DNA from: Diaporthe sp. PMI_573
Lineage: Eukaryota > Ascomycota > Sordariomycetes > Diaporthales > Diaporthaceae
Assembly (NCBI GenBank): GCA_021399435.1
Contig: JAJTUP010000061.1
Span: 248,001-312,000, forward strand
Length of the DNA: 64,000 nt
Direction: 5' to 3'
Numbering within the stretch: position 1 is the stretch's first letter; the number at the start of each line of letters is the position of its first letter. The notes below the pieces were generated by a model. It was not told the origin of the DNA, searched no databases, and saw only the letters and a program-made list of their open reading frames with translations. Both the position numbers and the translations under genes were made by a program. Below, one piece after another: positions 9,872-18,741 of the stretch.

Positions 9872-11585
9872 TACCGGGGAAACTTAAGATATTCTCAATG
9901 CCTTAGAATGCGTTCCATATATTAGTTTCCAGATTTACAAAACGTTATCTATGCATGTATATACTCGCCCTTGTGTCACTGATTCCTGTCAGCGATACTT
10001 GATAGGATGAAAAATTTCATTGGGCCCCAGATATGGACGCCGTTCGAGCAACAATACGATTCGCAATGGCCACAGGTAGACTCGACGCAGACAGACAAAT
10101 CGCGGAGACGAGCCGAGACAATCCCAACCCTACACAGCCGACCTAATCGACACCAATCACCTCGTGCCACAGATGGCAGGCACCGCTTCAGCCGCCGCTG
10201 ATAGGACACTGAACACTTGGAGGATACTCTCCAAGCTGGCCTGCTAACAAGGACACTAGACCACGAGACCCGCAGAGTATGCAATACCGAGACAGCACAC
10301 AAGCAGACTTAGATCTCATTTGTATGGGCTTCAAGGAGTTAAGACACAACTGGGAATCGTTCATGTATACCAAAATAATAGGTGCCCTTTCGGCTCTCAG
10401 CCGCCGGGCGTTAATTGACTTTGTGTGTGTACAACCCGATCAAAGTTTGTGTTTTCGTTTGGTTAGTGCGATCAGTCCCACGGCGTACTTCTGCTATGTT
10501 TCATGCATCATATTTGGACGTTGTATTTCTGTCCAAATGGAGGAGAATTGCTATTGACTTGATATGATATATTTACACAAGTTTCAGTTTTCTATGTTAG
10601 CAAAGAAAAATACATACAGTACAGTATGAAGGCGTTACATCTAATCTTGGACCAGGGCCCAGCCTATTATGCCCTCTGCCGTGACAATTCGCTCCCATTG
10701 CTCTTCGTCTCGCCCGTTTGTAAAACGGTAGCCCACTTCTTCGCAGTTTCCTTACTCGAGAACTTTTCTGATGCGGTCTATACATACAGTAAGGTATCTT
10801 TACTGAGTTACACCTTTTTCTTCTCGTACTTCGAAACACGGTCTTAATTCCTTTTACATAAAACGATTTACAGCCGCGAAACATCACTCGTCTGAGCTCT
10901 CCTGCTCGCTGCTTGCCTGTTTCAACACGGCCGCGCTGCGTTGCTTGTTGCTCTGCGATGGCATCGAAGCTGAGATCATGCCGTCCAATGCGGGTAGCGA
11001 GGGTTACAATGGATACCTCCCGCAGGTGTTGAGGGGGACAGCTCTGCAGGTCACTAAAATCTCGGGCGTGGCAGTCCACGATCTGGCTGCTGACAAAGCA
11101 GAAGCCAGCCTCGGCAGCTAGGTCCTCCAATGATCATCAAAGCTAGAATTCTGTACGGGTTGACCCCGACCATCGCACCGTTTGAATGCTGGACTTTAGT
11201 GCCGTAGAAGCAGTGTAAAACAGGAACACCATTGCTAGTGAGTATTTCTACACTATGTAGAAAGCATCAAGGTTGTGAACAGAGATGATTTCTTTTTTTT
11301 TTCTGTGGTCATAGAAAGTTTCATGTTAGGTATGTTTCGTCGCTTAAATAGAGGTCACGTAAAATACACGATGCTGAACCGTCAAGTACCGCTAGAAGCA
11401 GTGATGATTCGTATTGTGTGCGTATCTTATCCTTCTTCTCTCCTTCCTTCCCGTCAAGGTAAATGCAAGTCATTGCCGCTGCCAATTACTAATTAGAAAA
11501 ATACTTTCAACGTCCATCTTTCATCTGCCCAAATATCTTCACGAAGTAAGCAGCGCGATATCGTACAAAAACACGTTTCTCAAAC
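9872..11585. other. Gene-poor stretch
   Basis: Only weak ORFs are present. The longest, minus-strand 10597-11130, opens with natural-looking sequence (EDLAAEAGFCFVSSQIVDCH) but decays into basic low-quality sequence and matches nothing I know. AT-rich blocks with TACAGTAC and GTACTGTA motifs are scattered through it. Confidence 0.4.
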
Positions 11586-11720
11586 ATGGCGAGAACTCCT
11601 TCCTCCACTGCAAGGATAGCACCCAAAACCCGCAGCCAAAAGTCGAAACCTGCTGATTCCAAGAACAAGCAGCTGAACACACCGCCGCCCGAGCCTGACA
11701 CTCGTCAAGCTCCCGCACGG
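11586..11720 (+). pseudogene. Possible N-terminal gene fragment, basic protein
   Basis: An ATG starts a Ser/Thr/Lys/Pro-rich segment (MARTPSSTARIAPKTRSQKS, then NTPPPEPDTR), typical of a disordered N-terminal tail of a nuclear protein. After about 45 codons the composition changes and the frame runs into sequence that is antisense to the ferric-reductase-like region. It may be the start of a gene cut by rearrangement. No family can be assigned. Confidence 0.3.
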
Positions 11721-11761
11721 TTGTGGGAGCAGAGAGTGATTTCATCCCAGTCCATGGCCTT

Positions 11762-12165
11762 CTATGAGTGCTTGCTACCTATCCCATTCTCTAGATCCTT
11801 GCTTTGGTTCTGGTTCTTCTCAAATTCAATGCTTCCATCCATTTCCACCAACCGCATTTGCGGAATCTTAAAACGGATTATGCGGTCCTTCCCCATCAGG
11901 TCGGTCGCTAGTCGCCGCATCGCGCGTAAAAATGATTTATCGCCAGAGACTTTTGTTGTGTTAGAATTGAATTTGCTTACCACAAGAGAGGAAACGGCTT
12001 TGTTGACATACCAACCATGATACTTTGGCCTGGGGAGAGGGTGTGGATTTGGGCCCAGCCTTTGATTGATTTATAATTTCCGCCTGTATCTGGCATGCTA
12101 TTTTGCCACTTCCAATACTGATCCCCAGGTTCAAACAAATCTTCAGGACCATTTATTGACATTGG
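11762..12165 (-). pseudogene. Possible 3' exons of the ferric-reductase-like gene
   Basis: Two open segments follow the stop of the upstream reductase ORF on the same strand: one with GPEDLFEPGDQYWKWQNSMP, then LSPGQSIMVG, ending at a GTAAGC donor; the next after a TCTAACA branch-like site, with FLRAMRRLATDLMGKDRIIR. The lengths and order would suit the C-terminal part of an NAD-binding ferric reductase, but I could not make all frames agree. The 34-bp tandem duplication lies directly upstream. Exon structure is uncertain. Confidence 0.3.
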
Positions 12166-12177
12166 AAAGATAGCATG

Positions 12178-12245
12178 AACATTTAATAAATTCTACGTAT
12201 AGTCAGCCATCAACATTTAATGAATTCTACGTATAGTCAGCCGTC
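12178..12245. repeat. 34-bp perfect-length tandem duplication
   Basis: Two adjacent 34-bp units (AACATTTAATRAATTCTACG, then TATAGTCAGCCRTC) differ at two positions, both transitions. They sit where an intron or the break between the reductase ORF and its possible downstream exons would be. Confidence 0.9.
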
Positions 12246-13092
12246 AACGATAGTTTTGGCGGGTAGGAGTGCCTACGTTGTTCGAATCCAAAGATCTCAG
12301 TCTCTTCAGCTGGTCAATAATCCAATCCTCTGGCTCACTTTGGGTTACCCACCAAAAAAGAGCAACCTTGCGCGTCAGGTCTCTGAATAGACCAAAACCT
12401 TCACTTTCTTTGATTGAAACCTTTGAACCTTTGGCCCTCATATCATGGACTCTGCGTTCTGCGAGGGTAAGAGCTAGTGGCAACAAATCAACAATACCGA
12501 GTCCTCTAGCAATCAGAACTACCGTCTCGTGCCGCTGGAGATCGAGATCCTGTGTGTATGGGCCACGGAGCAGTATTCGGTCGTAGATCTTGACTGGAAA
12601 GTCTTGGGTATAATCTTGAGCTACAAAGAGCATAAGCTTATCCGGTTTCTCATCTTCCTCCGGTTTCTCATCTTCCTTTAGGTTGTTCAACTTCGGTACC
12701 GCGATGGCGGGATAGCTTCTGCGGAGATTATAGCGAAGGAAGGTTCCCGGCAAGAAAATAATAAAGTAGTCTCCCGGCATGATATGAAGTGGCCGGTCCG
12801 GATCAACCATAAGTCGAGTTACCTGGTTGTTATCTGACTTTGATTGTATAATGCTGCTAGTGGTGAAGAGTACTGCAATTATTTTGTGAATAAACGATAC
12901 AAACCAAATACAGGCGGCGACAATGGCAGTACCACTCGAATACGTTCGCACGTCTGGGATTACCACATGCCATAGCAAACCACAAAGGCATGCTACGGCA
13001 AGCAAGACATGAACTTTTGGCCCACCTGGTATCGAGGGAATACGGACTACTTTGACAGTATGAGGTACAATAGTGGCTCGAAAAACTGCCAA
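12246..13092 (-). pseudogene. Ferric-reductase-like protein, FAD/NAD-binding part only
   Basis: Plasma-membrane ferric reductases move electrons from NADPH through FAD and haem to external iron. The ORF (282 codons, stop about 12244) shows two or three hydrophobic segments (KVHVLLAVACLCGLLWHVVI and SSGTAIVAACIWFVSFIHKI), an FAD-side motif MPGDYFIIFLPGTFLRYNLR, and the NAD-side pair LLRGPYTQDLDL, then VLIARGLGIVDLLPLALTLA. The haem-binding transmembrane bundle with its paired His residues is absent, and full-length members have about 600-700 residues, so this is a partial gene. An open frame continues a little upstream of the first ATG. A downstream tandem duplication may have broken the 3' end. 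Confidence 0.6.
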
Positions 13093-13244
13093 TATACGAC
13101 GGCTGGGATAGAGAGGAAAGGGGCTAATAAGCTTGAATAGAGTCTGTTGTCAGACGAGTTCCGGGAGACTGTGCGAGCAGCTAACCCAAGGCGAGATGGC
13201 CTCAGGGCGGGTTGACCAATTGGGGGCCTTGGTGCGTTCAAACG

Positions 13245-13500
13245 CCATCGTGACCCTCTCTGCTATCAGACTTATACGACTTAAATGTGGTCTTGGGATG
13301 GTCGACAACCGGTTGAGTTGATCTGCTACCAGTAACAGCGATTATACTTGTCAATATCATGATAGCGCTATTGACAGGGCACAGCTCAATTGTTGACGAA
13401 CGGGCACGGTGCTGAGAACTTTGGGACCTCGAGACCTGGGCGATTTAACCACTAGCCGGTAAGGTCGCAACGACTGCTGGCACTCTTGGACCTCTGCAGC
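13245..13500. other. Unassigned
   Basis: No supported feature. Confidence 0.3.
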
Positions 13501-13502
13501 AG

Positions 13503-13855
13503 TTGAAGCAAGAGAAGGAGATTCTGGAGCGCCGCGTGATGGATTGCATGTCTCAATTACGCCGGTCACAGAGATTTGTAAATCATATCGTAACTTTGAC
13601 TGAGTCCCTCTGCGTCACAGACCGCAAATGCCCAGGAAGATCAAACAGACTGGACCAGGCTGGTGCCACCCTGAGGAAGGTGACCGAATCCCCGCTGCCA
13701 GACGAACAGAGATGAAGATGAGGTTGACAGTCTCATACAGCAGAGACACCGGGAGAACTCCAAGCTTTTCGCGCAGTTGGAAAAGGATTTAGATGCTGCC
13801 GACGCGCACGCCGTCGAGGCGTACATGAGAAAATCGATAGAGGAGCTGTCCTAAT
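13503..13855 (+). pseudogene. Coiled-coil gene fragment with a frame change
   Basis: The first frame (13503-13715) reads KQEKEILERRVMDCMSQLRR, then TLTESLCV. Just after its stop another frame reads DEDEVDSLIQQRHRENSKLF, then AQLEKDLDAADAHAVEAYMR, then KSIEELS and a stop at about 13853. Both are charged, helix-prone and plausibly parts of one coiled-coil protein split by a frameshift. The family is unknown. A pogo transposase scrap follows within 40 bases. Confidence 0.35.
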
Positions 13856-13888
13856 CATCACACTCGAGACCATCCACTACTTCTCACT

Positions 13889-13963
13889 ACGCGATGCCAG
13901 CAGGAGGTTAGCCATATCTTCCACACCAGAAAGTCCTTTTGGAAATCCTCGTTCATCAATAAT
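13889..13963 (-). pseudogene. Pogo/Fot1-type transposase scrap
   Basis: On the minus strand this reads DERGFPKGLSGVEDMANLLL, then ASR, matching the CENPB-like DNA-binding part of the transposase at 22186 (DARGFPMRLSGVEDMANLLL). Only about 25 codons are left. The substitutions show it derives from a related but distinct copy. Confidence 0.85.
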
Positions 13964-14018
13964 TGCGCCGAGACATAAGGCCCCAGAATATTGCCCATTA
14001 TCCACATCTACTCGCCCT

Positions 14019-15280
14019 TCATGCGTAATTTAAGGTCCCTTCAAATCGACGGCCGGGATGCTGAGGGTCCTGGCACATCGCCTTCATAACGCTCTCGACG
14101 ACAGAAAGCTTGTCGCCGTCCAGCGCGATGCCCTGGAATTTCTTCTCTGCGGCGCTCCAGCGCAGAGCGACCGGGAGGCTCGCCGGAAACCTGCAAATCT
14201 GACAATCATCGAAAGTTGCCTCTCTCTCTCGCAAAGAAGATCCTGGATCTTGACCGGGGCCTTCTGCTCGTCCACCCAGGTCTTGGTTCCCCTTCGATGC
14301 CAGCAATAGCACTTTCCTCCTTCATCTTTTATTTCCTCGAGACGGACAGATACATCTGAGCGCCTTCTGTACTTTCTAGGTGAGGCGACCCCTGCTTTGC
14401 TTTGTCTCCTCGGTAGTAACTTCCTTCGACCTTGCCGTCTAGCTCTTCTAGCCGCTGGAATCCGCTCCTGTGGCTTCTGTAGACTACCATACGAGGCCTT
14501 GGACGAGGGATGACCCGGCACACATGCGCGGAATTCGACGCAGGTTTTTTCTTCATCGCAGTCGCCGGGGGTATCATGATCATCGCGCGTCCGAGGTCGC
14601 TGGCCATCGCTGGCCATAAGGTTCTTGGTGCCCTGAGCGGCTGGATCCTCCCTGAGCCACGTATCTAATGTCAAATCGCTCTCAGCCCTCAGAGAATCTG
14701 GCTCATAGTGATCCAGCAGCTCCCCAGCGCCGAGAAAAAGAAGACAGATATCGTCGTCAGAGTCGGGAGTCGCATCCGATATAGCCCAATAATCGACTTG
14801 CTGCTCTAGCTGTCCTGCTGGATCTTGTTCAAGCCAATGACGAAGCTCGGCAGGGGCATCGTGATAAATTCCACCTCCAGAGTCTCCTATAGAGAATGGC
14901 AGCGAATTCGCTTGATTACCACGGCCAGGACAGCTGAGAAAGGCATTAGGACAACGTCCTATGATATATGTCTCCGCAGGTAAGGGGGCCCCGACAAATG
15001 GGTCATATTTAGTTGCTAATCCTGGGTGAGACCTCTTAGGCAGCTGTTCCTCTTGGGAAAGATGTAAATCGCTGAGGCCCAAGTGAATACTACATGTCGA
15101 GGAGTCGATGTTGTTCGTACTGTCAGGTATCACCGCTGTGGAGGGTGTTTGGCTTTCACAGAGGCGCGGAACAGATTGACGTTTGAACTCGTCAGTAGCT
15201 GTCACTTGAATCGGTACAGCAGGTAGGGACTGAGCGGCGTCAAGGACAGAGGTATCATGAAGCAGGGTCTCTGGCTCCAT
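14019..15280 (-). CDS. Hypothetical protein, about 400 aa, possible frameshift near the C-terminus
   Basis: A long GC-rich ORF from 15280 to 14084 has no domain I recognise. The first 270 residues are acidic and polar with a short motif cluster (ATKYDPFVGAPLPAETYIIG); the rest is basic (ARRARRQGRRKLLPRRQ), like a nuclear-localisation region, followed by GGKCYCWHRRGTKTWVDEQK. Near 14190 an overlapping frame ending at 14019 reads more naturally (ASLPVALRWSAAEKKFQGIA, then LDGDKLSVVESVMKAMC) than the tail of the long ORF, which becomes Arg/Ser-rich. A one-base shift there would join them, so this may be a recent pseudogene or contain a sequencing error. The length of open frame makes a real gene likely; the function is unknown. 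Confidence 0.5.
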
Positions 15281-15830
15281 GGTGGCAGATGATTCTCGTT
15301 TCCAGGATACGAAGGAAATTCAAGAGGAAGAGTCAACAGTGACAACGGACGAGGAAAGCTGGCGTCTTTAAATATTTCCAAATGGTTCATCCTGAGGTAA
15401 GACGGCTTGGAGCTGTCAGGTTAGATGCCTGAGAGGGGGATTGGTAGGACGGTCAGGATTCCACAGCAGTTAGAGGAGCGCGGGCGGCCTCCAACGCCGC
15501 TATCCTTACCCGCGCTGCCCGTGACGAGTGGCTGGTGACGACGAGGCAGGCAAGGTCTTTGAGGTCATATGGGCCCTTGGCGGGCTGGTTGTTGATCATC
15601 TAGTGACGACATCGTGCTGCCTGGCGGGCGACATGTATAGCCTTGGGCTTCAGCGGGCGGCCATGGGCAGAACTGTCGAGCCTTGCCACTGCCTACATCG
15701 CCGCCGAAGACGTCGCGCTGGGGGTGATTGTCGAGAGCGCCCTTCTGGCGATCCCATGTTGACACCAACAGGGCTTGGCTATCGGCTTTCGTGCCCAAAG
15801 GCAGTCGCGCTATGAATAGACAGTGTTGCT
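15281..15830. other. 5' flank of the hypothetical gene; GC-rich DNA
   Basis: Overlapping ORFs on both strands (15528-15815 plus, 15565-15798 minus) have no recognisable protein pattern and are probably by-products of high GC content. Confidence 0.35.
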
Positions 15831-15832
15831 AA

Positions 15833-15980
15833 TAGTATGGCAATAAAGTAGTATATTGTAATATAACCCATATGATATGGACTTTCTCATATTGTGACAA
15901 TATGATATGAAGAATTTGATATTGTGACAATATAATATGATGATGTCCATATTGGCAATATATTATTTATATTGGGTTGT
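15833..15980. repeat. AT-rich cluster of ATATTGTGACAATAT palindromes
   Basis: Two perfect copies of the palindrome ATATTGT-G-ACAATAT occur about 35 bases apart, surrounded by CATATGATATGG, ATATGATATG, TATAATATGATG and CCATATTGGCAATATATT. The block could form cruciforms or be the core of a decayed element. Confidence 0.7.
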
Positions 15981-15999
15981 CAGTCCTGGGGCGAAATTG

Positions 16000-16900
16000 C
16001 CTTTTGACAGTAGCGGGCAGGCCTTACCCTATACCAGCAATAGGGATACTGGGCACTTTATTGGCTAGCATTCACCTCAACACACGTCTTGTCAGAACAT
16101 GAACGGAGATTGAACATCTCACGCTTTTCGCGAAAGGATCCCATTTTTACAATTTAAGCAACACTAGAAAACGACACAGATGAGCAAAAGAAATGGAACG
16201 ATGATTCGCAAAAGTGCAGAGGATTCCTAGGACCGTTTTCAAGCGAACCGTGAAGATGTCGATGGTAGATCAACACCGCTTTATTACGGCGACTATGAGG
16301 TTTTGGACTTGGTAGTCGAGACCTCGTGGACACGTTTGCCGGAAACCCGACATTGCCTATCGCATTTCGCAGAACCGCTTTGATGGACACCGGGAGTGTC
16401 GAGTATCTTCTGGAATCGCTGCGAAATTCGATATTCTGAATGGGCAAAAGCAACATAAAGCGTCATAAGAGAGTTCACAACAGCCTTCTAAGCATTGTCC
16501 TCAAGACGGTAGTAAAGTATCCGGTCAATTGACTGAAAGCACAGAGACCGATCAATTGCATCAACATGCGTCTGAGACGCGATCCACACCACAAATGGCA
16601 CGTGCAGTCGAAGAACAGGTGAAACACAAAAAAACGGAGCCATCCGACCCACGAAACCAACATTTGAAAAGAAAGGCAACACAGGAAATCGTAGGGAACG
16701 TAGCCAGAGAAGAAAGAGGACACAAAGCAAAGAAACCAAAGGTTAAGCACGGCGGGCCAGATCGCAAAACGTATTCATTGCAGGGTCAAGCTGAAGCAGC
16801 CGGTGCGCCTAGGCGTCAGTTAAAGCGGAGCGGGACAAGAGGAAGCGAAGATGACACACCCGGAAGCAACGCCGAAGTAAAATAGCATCATTATCTGTGG
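16000..16900. other. Possible fragment of a basic disordered protein
   Basis: The plus-strand ORF 16529-16885 encodes a Lys/Glu/Arg-rich protein (HLKRKATQEIVGNVAREERG, then HKAKKPKVKHGG) with nuclear-localisation-like clusters and no domain. It has no clear promoter or partner exon and lies 3' to 3' with the Clr5 gene. It may be the tail of a decayed gene. Confidence 0.3.
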
Positions 16901-16932
16901 CGTCTAGGTAGTTGGGTAGGTTTCATATATTA

Positions 16933-18741
16933 CTACCCGGACGTTGACTGTGAAGGATCCGCGATCTCGGTACATGTTTGAATGTAATGTCCGCTCTTCC
17001 CACATCCTCTACATGATCGTCGAGGCGCGCCGGCCATACGGCCAAGACTCTGTCTCGGCCCCTCTGAACCAGGCACTCTTGCTGCGGCTTCGCTAAAACT
17101 ACCACCTTCAACAAGCCTCGAAATTTCACGCATCTCCATGTCTAGTCTTCCCGCAATCGCCCATCCGCCGTTGCTCTCATAGAAATCCCTCTGCACCCGG
17201 ACGTTGTCTAAAATACAACTGATCGCCTTCGGTCGGAGCTCAATTGGGTCGCTTAGTGGTGAAGATGTTTGGTGTCCCGACGATGCATTTGCCTCGTACA
17301 GAGCAAGGGCACTTCGCAACTCGACCCAGACGATTAAAGCTTCTGATGCCAACGGTAATGTACCTGCTAGCAGCCTAGTCGTCGTTGCCTGCAATGTGCT
17401 GTACACCTCTGTAGGCAAACCTGTATTGACAGCAACGTCTACTGTTTCGAGATATACCTGTAATCCTATACTTGTAGCGACACTGCTCCCAGGATCTGTG
17501 GGGATAACCTGCCTTGCCTTTTTCAGCAGATCCAGGAGGCTTTCATGGCTGTCGTAGTGAGATATTTGGATAGCAACGTTCGCGGTAAGGGGGTAGTGTT
17601 GCGCCCAAATAACCGCGAGCTGATCAAAGAGCCAAAAGAGGATGCTCGAAGAATCAAAGCTTCTTGCGGTCTCAAGTGCAGTCAGAATTATGTAGATGAG
17701 ACATGTGATAGCGCCCGCTTTATCCGGGCTTGTCGCCTGAAGTGCATGGGACAGTCCATCCAGGCAAGCCTGCAGAAGAGGGGATTCTTCCTGTTGGTCC
17801 CATCCCTCAAGTAGGACGTGTGCAAGCCGGAATTTTATTACAAAGTCTAGCATATGTACTTCCTGGATGGGCAATGCATGATCGCGTGATGGCCAACCAT
17901 TTGAGGAACTGAAATAGTCTGGATCGGGATATAGAGACAGCAGAGGATTGTCGAACGGCGTGGTTGTCGCAGAAGTCATAAGGGAACAAGTTGGGTTCCG
18001 AGACGAGAATAAAGACTCAAGTGTGTGTATGATGTGCTGAGGATTGGGAACTGCAACCCGCGGCAGTTGTCTTGACGGTTGGCGTCCGACATCAGTGGCT
18101 TGCTGGTCAGGTCGGCCGTGAGGTTGGCAGCCCCTGCGCCTTGCATTCTTACGAGTGCGCTTGAGGTCTGGCGATCCAAACACGGCTAAAAGGCGGTTGC
18201 GTTCTTTTGTCTCTAACTTGTTGAGGCCGGAAGAACCCCTGCTAACATACTTTCGGATCCGCTCGACATCTGGATGACTGGTAGTGGTGGGCTCTTGTGG
18301 GTATTCGCTAGAACACGTTTCATGTTGTCGTTGCCCTATTTCTTTCCGCTGTTCCTCTGATGGCAGACTGGCGATGTAATCTGCTGTCACGTTCTTATTG
18401 ACACCCCAATCCTTGAATCGTGCTTTATACATCCTCTCGGTGGCGACGAAGTTGTGGTCGTGTTCCATGATCTCAAGGACCTCTTTGAGCGTCTTGTTTG
18501 TATATAGCTCAATTATCTTGTCTCGGTGCCGTTCCCAGCCTTCGGGGGTGGCATAGCTCATACTGCGGACCTGCCTTTGTGTCGCATCAGGAGCTCTTGA
18601 AACCCCAGCGGTTGGGTCCCACGGAGGCTCTGGACTTGGTGTGTATACGGACGATTGGGTGGGAGATTTGGAGCCAACTGGTCCGATTTCGTTACTTGAA
18701 TCAGTTCTGGAGGAGTCCTTGCCAGCAGGCAAACCGATCAT
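16933..18741 (-). CDS. Clr5-domain protein with C-terminal CCHC zinc knuckle
   Basis: Single-exon gene, 602 aa. Residues about 63-115 are a Clr5 domain (YATPEGWERHRDKIIELYTN, then LKEVLEIMEHDHNFVATERM, then YKARFKDWGV), a helical module found at the N-terminus of many filamentous-fungal proteins and named after a fission-yeast silencing protein. The middle (about 200-540) is helical and uncharacterised. At residues 577-590 lies a CX2CX4HX4C zinc knuckle (CRGCGKSGHYIQTC), the retroviral-Gag-type nucleic-acid-binding motif. The same spacing ends the pogo transposase at 22186, so the knuckle may have come from a mobile element (inference). The frame is intact, with no intron needed. A nuclear or nucleic-acid-associated role is plausible but unproven. 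Confidence 0.82.
   Translation of the reverse strand: MIGLPAGKDSSRTDSSNEIGPVGSKSPTQSSVYTPSPEPPWDPTAGVSRAPDATQRQVRSMSYATPEGWERHRDKIIELYTNKTLKEVLEIMEHDHNFVATERMYKARFKDWGVNKNVTADYIASLPSEEQRKEIGQRQHETCSSEYPQEPTTTSHPDVERIRKYVSRGSSGLNKLETKERNRLLAVFGSPDLKRTRKNARRRGCQPHGRPDQQATDVGRQPSRQLPRVAVPNPQHIIHTLESLFSSRNPTCSLMTSATTTPFDNPLLSLYPDPDYFSSSNGWPSRDHALPIQEVHMLDFVIKFRLAHVLLEGWDQQEESPLLQACLDGLSHALQATSPDKAGAITCLIYIILTALETARSFDSSSILFWLFDQLAVIWAQHYPLTANVAIQISHYDSHESLLDLLKKARQVIPTDPGSSVATSIGLQVYLETVDVAVNTGLPTEVYSTLQATTTRLLAGTLPLASEALIVWVELRSALALYEANASSGHQTSSPLSDPIELRPKAISCILDNVRVQRDFYESNGGWAIAGRLDMEMREISRLVEGGSFSEAAARVPGSEGPRQSLGRMAGAPRRSCRGCGKSGHYIQTCTEIADPSQSTSG

Noticed and set aside
14058..14309. Plus-strand ORF of 83 codons
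   Set aside because: Antisense to the end of the hypothetical gene at 14019-15280; Leu/Arg-rich composition typical of a shadow.
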